DNA of 12,719 nucleotides, from positions 1-12,719 of the forward strand of contig VFKU01000360.1 of NCBI GenBank assembly GCA_009885415.1. The letters run 5' to 3'. This stretch comes from Rhodothermota bacterium. GTDB taxonomy: Bacteria; Hydrogenedentota; Hydrogenedentia; Hydrogenedentales; GCA-2746185. Positions 1-6,639 of this stretch are shown piece after piece. A program made the translations under genes and the position numbers. A model generated the notes under the pieces. The model searched no databases, had not been told where the DNA came from, and was given only the letters and a program-made list of their open reading frames with translations. The first letter of the stretch is position 1, and each line of letters opens with the position of its first letter.

Positions 1-531
1 CAGGCCGAGATCAAGATGGTGGACGAGTATCCCTATCTCGAGTTCGGCACGGAGGTCACCGGCCGGTCCATCTCGTCGGTCAAGTTTATGGAGCTGGGGA
101 TTATTCTCGGCGTGACGCCGCACGTCTACCAGGACACCGTGGGCACCTACGTCAGGCTCGAGCTGCGCCCCGAGGTCTCCTTTCCCAGCGGCGTGGTGAA
201 CGGCGTGCCGATTCGCTCGCTGCGCTCCTCGAACACGGTGGCGAACGTGCGCGACGGGCAGACGCTCGTGGTCGGCGGGATCATCACCGAAGACGAACAG
301 AACGTGGTCACGAAGGTGCCCGGCGTCGGCGACCTGCCGATTCTCGGGAACTTGTTCAAGACAAAAGAGAAGACGAAGTTTCGCACGGAGCTGATGATCT
401 TCGTGACGCCGACCGTGCACCGCCGGCCCGAGGAAATCACCTGGGACCGGATGATCGATGTGGCCGAGGGTCTCAACGAGCAAGGATTGGCGCCGGGCGA
501 TCTGTCCCGGCAGGAAGCGCGCAAGGACTAA
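1..531 (+). CDS. Secretin family protein (type II/III secretion-type), C-terminal part only
   Basis: This is the 3' end of a gene that enters from the left edge. The frame is open from base 1, so the ATG at 16 is an internal Met and not a start; about 176 residues are present. The segment carries the conserved end of the secretin pore domain: VRDGQTLVVGGI, then VPGVGDLPILGNLF, then ELMIFVTPTV. This is the classic signature of GspD/PilQ-type beta-barrel multimers in the outer membrane (PF00263). The N-terminal N-domains lie outside the window, so the subfamily (GspD, PilQ or an orphan secretin) cannot be fixed. A short charged tail of about 35 residues follows the last barrel strand. The stop at 529-531 is only 6 nt before the polysaccharide co-polymerase start, so the two are almost surely co-transcribed. 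I infer that it could serve as an export portal for that locus, but it could equally be the last gene of a separate secretion cluster. Confidence 0.92.
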   Translation, partial: QAEIKMVDEYPYLEFGTEVTGRSISSVKFMELGIILGVTPHVYQDTVGTYVRLELRPEVSFPSGVVNGVPIRSLRSSNTVANVRDGQTLVVGGIITEDEQNVVTKVPGVGDLPILGNLFKTKEKTKFRTELMIFVTPTVHRRPEEITWDRMIDVAEGLNEQGLAPGDLSRQEARKD

Positions 532-537
532 GAACGA

Positions 538-2826
538 ATGTCCAACGATCTACCCACGCTTGACCAGACCCCGCACCTGCGGGAAACAGACCGCGGCCGA
601 TTTGTCATCGACATCCTCCTGCGGCACTGGATGCTCGTGCTCGCGCTGGTGGTCCTCGGCGCGGGCGTGGGCATTGGCGGAGGCCTGGCGCTGCATACGG
701 TGCACCGTGAATACGCCGCGCAGACCGACTTGGCCGTGAAGCAAACTTTCTGGCAGAGCCCGGCGCTGTCGAACCTGGACACGAAGGCCTTCGGCGAAGC
801 CACGCCGACCAACCTGGTGAACCGCCTGGACACGCTGGCGCTTTCACGCGACGTGGCGCAGGCGCTGGTGCAGGACAGCCTGGCCGGCGGCAGCAACGGC
901 GGAGCGGTGACGACCGATGCGGAGCTCGACGCGCAGGCGCGGGCGATCGAAGCGGCGATCAAGATCGAGCCCTTCAACGAAAAAGGCCTGCTGCGCCTCA
1001 CCGTGTACAGCGTGACCAGCCCCGAGGACGCGCTCCGGCTTGCGGACTATGCCGCGCGCGGGCTTATCGACCACACACAGATTCAGCGGCTCGATGAGCA
1101 GCAGGAGGCCTACGACCTCGTCAAGCGGCAGATCGACGAAGTGGGCGCACAACTCGATACGGCCGACGGCAAAGCCTGGGACTTCCGCGAGAAGATGGGC
1201 TTCAAGACGGACGAGCAGGCCTGGATCGACATCGAACGAAAGAACAACGAGCTGCTCGACGCGCAGGGGATGGCCGCGGAACTGCAGGTCCGCATCGCCG
1301 ACATCGACACCCAGCTTGCGAGCAACACCGAGGCCTTGCCCGAGGCCTTGGGGAACGTGACCGAGGGCGTGGTGAAAGGCCTGCTCGAGGAACTCGACGG
1401 CCTGCGCCAATCGGAGATCGGTCTGAGCATCGTGTGGAAGCCGGGCTACCCCGAACTGGATGAACTACAGGCCGCCATCGACGAAAAAAAAGAAGCCGTA
1501 ATGGCCGCGATCAACGAATTGAAAGGCGGCGCCGGCGGCTCGGGCCTCTGGGAACAGCGGCAGGACTTGTATCGCCGGAAGGTGCAGCTCCAGACCGACC
1601 TGATGATGCATTCGGTGCGCGCGGCATCGCTCCAGAAGATCGTCGATGATTTCTCCAAGGGCCTGCCCGAACTGGCCGAAAAGAGCCATACCTACGCGCA
1701 GTTGTCGCGCGAGTCCGAGCGGCTTCGCACACAGTTCGAAAAACTTAACGAGAAAGAATTCGAACTGCGCACCGCGATGCGCCGCGGCACGGCGACGGTC
1801 GAGCGGCGCAATGCGGCGGTCTTGCTGCCGCCCTCGCAGGGGCGCAATGCGCCGGTGACCGCGACGGGCCTGCTGGGCGGCCTGGTCGGTCTCGTGATAG
1901 CCATTTCGTACGCGATGTTGCGCGAGTTGAACGACACGTCGATCCGCACGACGGCGCAAGTCGCGTATTACCTCAAGCGCGAAGTCATCGGGACGGTGCC
2001 CGAAATGCATTTCACCGGCGGGAGCCGCAAAAACCGCCGGAACGGCGCGTACGTCGTCAGCACGTCGCAGGAGCAGGTGGATCCTTGCGTGGTGACGCAG
2101 CACGATCCGAAGTCGCCCGTGTCGGAGGCCTACCGCTCATTGCGGACGAATTTCCAGTTCGCCACGCTCCAGCACGAGCCCAAGTCCATCATGGTGACCA
2201 GTTCGGTGCCTGGAGAAGGCAAGACGACCACGGCGGCGAACTTCGCGGTGACGCTCGCCGATCTCGGCAAGCGGGTCGTGCTGGTGGACACGGATCTTCG
2301 CCGGCCCAATGTGCACCACGTGATGAAAATGCCGCGCGAAAAGGGCCTGGCGGACGTGCTGCGCGGCCAGGCCTCGCTCGAAGAGGTCATCCGTCCGACC
2401 GCGGCGGAGAACCTCTGGATGATTTCGAGCGGCCGCGTGCCGCCGAACCCCTCCGAGCTGATCGGGTCCGAGACGATGACCCGGGTGATGGAAGAATTGA
2501 AAGCGCGCTTCGATCTGGTCGTGTGTGACGCGCCCTCGACGCTGGTGGTGACGGACCCGGTGGTGCTGGCGACGCGCGTGGACACGATTCTGCTCGTCGT
2601 GGCGGCGAGCCGCGCGCGGCGCGAGACGATCCAGCGCGCGATCAAGGTGCTGGAGACGGCGAACACGCCGATCGCCGGCGTGGTGCTGAACGGCATCAAG
2701 GCGACCTCTCGTCACTACTACTATTATTACTATTACTACGACGAACGCGCCCACGATCGCCGTCACCGCCGTCACGGTGTGCTTCCCGCCGGCGCGTCCG
2801 GCGCGGCCCGCGGCGGCCAGGTCTAG
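538..2826 (+). CDS. Polysaccharide co-polymerase / BY-kinase (Wzc-like)
   Basis: A 762-residue inner-membrane tyrosine autokinase that would control chain length and export of an envelope polysaccharide. In order: a first membrane helix at about 31-52; a long, largely helical periplasmic coiled-coil region at about 180-420; a G-rich/GNVR-type segment with PPSQGRNAP; a second membrane helix at about 440-462; and a cytoplasmic kinase domain. Visible kinase elements are the EX2RX2R oligomerisation motif (E530, R533, R536), Walker A around G559-T563 (PGEGKTT), Walker A' at 582-590 (LVDTDLRRP) and Walker B ending at D664 (FDLVVCD). The tail has eight uninterrupted tyrosines (727-734), the expected autophosphorylation cluster, followed by an unusual Arg/His-rich end. 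Length and fused architecture match proteobacterial Wzc/ExoP-type proteins, not the split Gram-positive type. The start has an AAGGA about 10 nt upstream, overlapping the secretin end. The next gene starts 18 nt after the stop. Confidence 0.93.
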   Translation: MSNDLPTLDQTPHLRETDRGRFVIDILLRHWMLVLALVVLGAGVGIGGGLALHTVHREYAAQTDLAVKQTFWQSPALSNLDTKAFGEATPTNLVNRLDTLALSRDVAQALVQDSLAGGSNGGAVTTDAELDAQARAIEAAIKIEPFNEKGLLRLTVYSVTSPEDALRLADYAARGLIDHTQIQRLDEQQEAYDLVKRQIDEVGAQLDTADGKAWDFREKMGFKTDEQAWIDIERKNNELLDAQGMAAELQVRIADIDTQLASNTEALPEALGNVTEGVVKGLLEELDGLRQSEIGLSIVWKPGYPELDELQAAIDEKKEAVMAAINELKGGAGGSGLWEQRQDLYRRKVQLQTDLMMHSVRAASLQKIVDDFSKGLPELAEKSHTYAQLSRESERLRTQFEKLNEKEFELRTAMRRGTATVERRNAAVLLPPSQGRNAPVTATGLLGGLVGLVIAISYAMLRELNDTSIRTTAQVAYYLKREVIGTVPEMHFTGGSRKNRRNGAYVVSTSQEQVDPCVVTQHDPKSPVSEAYRSLRTNFQFATLQHEPKSIMVTSSVPGEGKTTTAANFAVTLADLGKRVVLVDTDLRRPNVHHVMKMPREKGLADVLRGQASLEEVIRPTAAENLWMISSGRVPPNPSELIGSETMTRVMEELKARFDLVVCDAPSTLVVTDPVVLATRVDTILLVVAASRARRETIQRAIKVLETANTPIAGVVLNGIKATSRHYYYYYYYYDERAHDRRHRRHGVLPAGASGAARGGQV

Positions 2827-2844
2827 CCGGAGCGCCCGGCGCCC

Positions 2845-4314
2845 ATGGGCCACAGGCAGTCCCCCGAGCGCGCGATCGGCCGCGGCGAAGTCGCCGAGAG
2901 CCAGCTCGAAGCGCCGATTTTCATGCTCCTGATGGGGGTGGCCGCGGTCGGTCTCGCGGGCGTCCATCTTTACTACCAGAACACCAGCCTCACGGTCGCG
3001 GCGGCCATCAGCCTGCTGGCCTTCGGCGCGACGATATTCCGGGTCGAATACGGGCTCTACCTCTTGCTCATCGCAATGTTGCTGTCGCCCGAAATTGAGT
3101 ACGGCGAAGTGGGCCGCGACGTCGGCCGTGACTTGAGTCTTCGCTACGACGACATCCTCATCGTCGTGATCTTTCTCGGAGTGCTTGTGAAAAATGCCTT
3201 CGAGGGCCGGCCGCTCGCGTGGCGCGGCTCGCCGATCAACGCCGGCATCGTGGCGTACTACGGCGTATGCCTCTTGTCGACCTTGTTCGCGCTGCGGCTC
3301 TCGGTCGGCGCGTGGGACCAGGACCTCGCGTTTTTCGTGCTCGTCAAGATGGTCGAGTTCTACCTCATCTTTTTCATGGTGGGCATGGCCGTCACCAACA
3401 TGGGCGAGATCCGCCGGCAGTTGGGCGTGTTCCTGGCCGTGTCCGCCGTCGTGAGCGCCTACGGCATTGCCAGCATCGGCACGCAGCCGCGCGTGAGCGC
3501 GCCTTTCGAGGCCGGCGGCACCGAACCCAATACCTTCGGCGGCTACCTCATGATCGTGATGGTGGTGGCGCTCAGCCTGGGCCTGATCGCGGCGACGGGC
3601 CGCCGGCGGCTGTTCTTACTCGCGATCGCGGGGCTCGCGGCGATGCCTTTCCTGATGACGCTTTCGCGCGCGTCCTACGGCGCCTTGCTCGCCACGCTCG
3701 TGGTGTGGGGCGTGATGACGCGCCGCTTTTGGATTCCCGCGGTGGTGACGATCGCCGTCCTGGCGGCGCCGCTGCTTATGCCCAAGGAGGTCGTGACCCG
3801 CGTGCAATCCACCTTCGAGCCCAGCGGCGTGCCGGTCGACATTCCGCTCGTCGGCGAAATCATCATCGACAAATCCGCCTATGAACGCGTGTACGTCTGG
3901 GAAAAAGTCCGGCACAATCTGCGCGTGTGGCCGTTCTTCGGCGGCGGCATCGCGTGGGGTTCGATTCTCGACAGCCAGTTTGCCCGTGTCATCATTGAGA
4001 CAGGCCTCGTCGGTTTCGCCGCGTTTGTGTTCCTGCTCTGGCGCATTCTCCTTACCACCCGGCAGACCCATGAATGGTCGCGCGATCCCGTCGCCAAGGC
4101 CCTCGCCGTCGCGATGTTCGCGCTCACGTTGGGCCTGATCGTCCACAGTTTCGGCACAATCTCCTTTCTCATCGTGCGCATTATGGAGCCGTACTGGTTC
4201 CTGCTCGCCTTGGTGACGGTCTCGCGTCAGATCGCAATTCTCGACCACCAGCAACGCCGCGCCGCCGCCCTCCGCGCGGCCGAAACGCCCGCGCTCCGGC
4301 CTGCCGCGGCCTGA
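2845..4314 (+). CDS. O-antigen ligase/polymerase family membrane protein (Wzy/WaaL-type)
   Basis: A 489-residue polytopic inner-membrane protein with about 12-14 hydrophobic segments from residue 25 onward. It has a larger periplasmic loop at about 313-385, as in the Wzy_C/O-antigen ligase family (PF04932). Matching features are the TEPNTFGGYL segment, LSRASYGALLA in a helix, and after the loop ER-YVWEK, PFFGGG, a spaced D and IIETGLVG. These correspond to the conserved Arg/His-bearing loop region of the family. It would either polymerise lipid-linked repeat units or ligate glycan to an acceptor; sequence alone does not separate the two. Its position directly behind a Wzc-like kinase favours a polymerase role in a Wzx/Wzy-type pathway, but no flippase or glycosyltransferase lies in the window. 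The ATG at 2845 has only a weak GGAG 12 nt upstream; the first 24 residues are hydrophilic, so a later start (2923) is possible. The tail is Ala/Arg-rich. Confidence 0.88.
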   Translation: MGHRQSPERAIGRGEVAESQLEAPIFMLLMGVAAVGLAGVHLYYQNTSLTVAAAISLLAFGATIFRVEYGLYLLLIAMLLSPEIEYGEVGRDVGRDLSLRYDDILIVVIFLGVLVKNAFEGRPLAWRGSPINAGIVAYYGVCLLSTLFALRLSVGAWDQDLAFFVLVKMVEFYLIFFMVGMAVTNMGEIRRQLGVFLAVSAVVSAYGIASIGTQPRVSAPFEAGGTEPNTFGGYLMIVMVVALSLGLIAATGRRRLFLLAIAGLAAMPFLMTLSRASYGALLATLVVWGVMTRRFWIPAVVTIAVLAAPLLMPKEVVTRVQSTFEPSGVPVDIPLVGEIIIDKSAYERVYVWEKVRHNLRVWPFFGGGIAWGSILDSQFARVIIETGLVGFAAFVFLLWRILLTTRQTHEWSRDPVAKALAVAMFALTLGLIVHSFGTISFLIVRIMEPYWFLLALVTVSRQIAILDHQQRRAAALRAAETPALRPAAA

Positions 4315-4377
4315 GGCCGCATCGAGGGAACGGAATCCGCCGCTCAAGTGTTATGGTGGAAGCGAACACACGGCGGC

Positions 4378-4382
4378 GAGGG
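4378..4382 (+). promoter_or_regulatory. Shine-Dalgarno supporting the GTG start of the DUF255 gene
   Basis: GAGGG lies 6 nt before the in-frame GTG at 4389. The earlier in-frame ATG at 4353 has no purine-rich site at proper distance. Starting at 4389 also gives a normal-length signal peptide. Confidence 0.55.
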
Positions 4383-4388
4383 CGAAGC

Positions 4389-6635
4389 GTGGATTGGCGT
4401 AGCGCACGAAGTCTGATCCGGCCGGCCGGTGCCGGCTTCATCTTGGCCGTGGCTGCCACGCTGATGATGGATCCCGCCGCCGCGCAGGATTCCGCAACGA
4501 CCCCTACCGAGGAGACCCCGCTCTTGGCGCCATCGCAACCGCACGCACCGCACACGAACCGCCTCGCGCACGAAACGAGCCCCTACCTCCTCCAACACGC
4601 GCACAACCCTGTGGACTGGTATCCTTGGGGCCCGGAAGCGATCGCGCGGGCGAAGGTGGAGGACAAGCCGATCTTCCTTTCGATCGGGTACTCCGCGTGC
4701 CACTGGTGCCACGTGATGGAGCGGGAGTCCTTCGAGAATGACGCGATCGCGGCGGTGCTGAACGAACACTACGTGAGCATCAAGGTGGACCGCGAGGAGC
4801 GGCCGGACCTCGACGAGATTTACATGACCGCGGTGCAGGCGATGACCGGCAGCGGCGGCTGGCCGATGTCGGTATTTCTCACCCAGGACCTGAAACCGTT
4901 CTACGGCGGCACCTATTTCCCACCCGACGAGCGCTTCGGCCGTCCGGGATTCAAGACGCTGCTCACGCGCATCGCCGAGGCCTGGGACACGCGGCGCGCC
5001 GAGCTCGTCGACAGCGCCGGAAAACTTAGCGAACACATTTCGGGCCTGCTCACGTCCACGCTCGAACAATCAGGCTCGCTCAGCGCCGACCTCATCGCCA
5101 AAGCCGCGCGCGATCTCGCCGGGAGTTACGACGCCGAGGACGGCGGCTTCGGCGGTGCGCCGAAGTTTCCCTCCGCGCCGAGCATTCAATTGCTGCTGCG
5201 CGAGCACGCGCGCACCGGCGACGCGCACACGCTCGAGATGGCTACGCACACGCTCGACCGTATGGCGCAAGGCGGGCTCTACGACCAGATCGGCGGCGGA
5301 TTCGCGCGCTATTCGGTCGATGGGCAGTGGCTCGTGCCGCATTTCGAAAAAATGTTGTACGACAACGCGCAACTCGCCGAGGTGTACGTCGAGGCGTGGC
5401 AGGCGACGGGAAACGCCTTCTACCGGCGGGTCGCGCAAGAAACCCTCGACTATGTGTTGCGCGATCTGCGCGACGTCCGCGGCGCTTTCCACAGCAGCGA
5501 GGATGCTGACAGCGAGGGGCAGGAGGGCAAATTTTACGTCTGGGGCATGGGCGAAGTCGTGCAGGTGCTGGGCGAGGCCGACGCGAAGATCGCCGCTGCG
5601 TGGTACGCGCTGAGCCAGGGCGGGAATTTCGATTCGCACGAGGCCTATCACCGCGGCATGAACGTCCTTCACACACCGAGGCCCGCGGCCGAAGTCGCCG
5701 CCGAGTTGGGGCTCTCCCCGAAGACCTTAGAGGCAAAACGCCGCGAGATCGACCGGAAACTTTTCGACGCGCGAGCGAAGCGCATCCGCCCTGGGCTGGA
5801 CGACAAAGTGTTGACCTCGTGGAACGCCCTGATGATCACAGCTTTCGCGCGCGGGGCGCAGGCCTTCGGCGAGCCGCGCTACGCGCAGGCGGCGGCCGAA
5901 GCGGCGAATTTTATTCTGCGCGACATGACGCGCGACGGCGCGCTATTGCACACGCACCGCGCCGGCGAAAGCCGCGGGGCGGCCTATCTCGACGACTACG
6001 CTTTTCTTGCGGCGGCGCTGATCGATTTATATGAGACCGACTTCGATGTGCGTTGGCTGCACGAGGCCGATCGCCTCGTGGCCCAGATGATCGAGAAATT
6101 CTGGGACGACGAGCGCGCGGGCTTTTACTTCACCTCGACCGAGCACACCGACCTGCTCGTGCGCACGCGCGCCTCGCAGGACGGCGCGACGCCCTCGGGC
6201 GCGTCCGTCGCCGCGTCCGCACTGCTCCGGCTCGCGAAGTACCGCGATAAACCGGAGTACTACGATCGCGCGCAGGCGCTGCTCGAGGCGCAGCACCGCT
6301 ACCTCGTGGAGGCGCCCCGCGCTTTCCTCAAGATGATGATCGCCGCGGATTTATTTATGTATCCGCCGAAGGAAATCGCCGTCGTGGGCCCAAAGGACGA
6401 TCCCGCGACGCGCGCCCTGCTCGCCGTCCTGCGCGGGCGCTTCCTCCCGAACAAGATCGTCGCGTGGTACGACCCCGGTGCGGCGGGCGCGGCCGAAATC
6501 GGGAAGGCTGTTCCGCTGCTCGAGGGCAAATCGCTCGTAAAAGGCGCGCCCGCGGCCTACGTCTGCGAGAATTTCGCGTGCAAACAACCCGTCACCATCC
6601 CAGAGGAATTGCTGGCCCAACTCGGCATAAAATGA
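4389..6635 (+). CDS. Exported DUF255 / thioredoxin-domain protein (YyaL/SPATA20 family)
   Basis: About 748 residues from the GTG at 4389 (760 from the alternative ATG at 4353). An N-terminal signal peptide with a hydrophobic core (AGAGFILAVAATLMM) ends in a plausible signal peptidase site, AAA/QD. It is followed by a short Thr/Pro linker and the family hallmark LAHETSPYLLQHAHNPVDWY. The thioredoxin-fold domain (DUF255, PF03190) contains the redox pair in SACHWCHVM, C104/C107 from this start. The rest is an (alpha/alpha)6-barrel-like region resembling glycosidase/epimerase folds, with GGGFARYSVDGQWLVPHFEK. The C-terminus bears a second conserved cysteine pair, YVCENFACKQPV. No reaction is firmly established for the family. 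Export to the periplasm is the notable point, since I recall YyaL-type proteins as usually lacking a signal peptide. The stop is 4 nt before the DsbD-like gene, which could keep the CxxC reduced. Family call sure, function unknown. Confidence 0.9.
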   Translation: MDWRSARSLIRPAGAGFILAVAATLMMDPAAAQDSATTPTEETPLLAPSQPHAPHTNRLAHETSPYLLQHAHNPVDWYPWGPEAIARAKVEDKPIFLSIGYSACHWCHVMERESFENDAIAAVLNEHYVSIKVDREERPDLDEIYMTAVQAMTGSGGWPMSVFLTQDLKPFYGGTYFPPDERFGRPGFKTLLTRIAEAWDTRRAELVDSAGKLSEHISGLLTSTLEQSGSLSADLIAKAARDLAGSYDAEDGGFGGAPKFPSAPSIQLLLREHARTGDAHTLEMATHTLDRMAQGGLYDQIGGGFARYSVDGQWLVPHFEKMLYDNAQLAEVYVEAWQATGNAFYRRVAQETLDYVLRDLRDVRGAFHSSEDADSEGQEGKFYVWGMGEVVQVLGEADAKIAAAWYALSQGGNFDSHEAYHRGMNVLHTPRPAAEVAAELGLSPKTLEAKRREIDRKLFDARAKRIRPGLDDKVLTSWNALMITAFARGAQAFGEPRYAQAAAEAANFILRDMTRDGALLHTHRAGESRGAAYLDDYAFLAAALIDLYETDFDVRWLHEADRLVAQMIEKFWDDERAGFYFTSTEHTDLLVRTRASQDGATPSGASVAASALLRLAKYRDKPEYYDRAQALLEAQHRYLVEAPRAFLKMMIAADLFMYPPKEIAVVGPKDDPATRALLAVLRGRFLPNKIVAWYDPGAAGAAEIGKAVPLLEGKSLVKGAPAAYVCENFACKQPVTIPEELLAQLGIK

Positions 6636-6639
6636 ATCC

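Noticed and set aside
2137..2967. 276-codon - strand frame across the kinase and polymerase genes
   Set aside because: Spans two well-supported + strand genes and encodes an Arg/His-rich sequence with no family features.
4074..4352. Longer N-terminus of the DUF255 gene starting at 4074
   Set aside because: It overlaps 240 nt of the polymerase gene, its sequence is Arg/Pro-rich, and the signal peptide only makes sense from 4353 or 4389.
4353..4400. Twin-arginine (Tat) signal in the DUF255 protein
   Set aside because: The RRR is far from the hydrophobic core, lacks the following F-L-K type residues, and is lost if the GTG at 4389 is the start.
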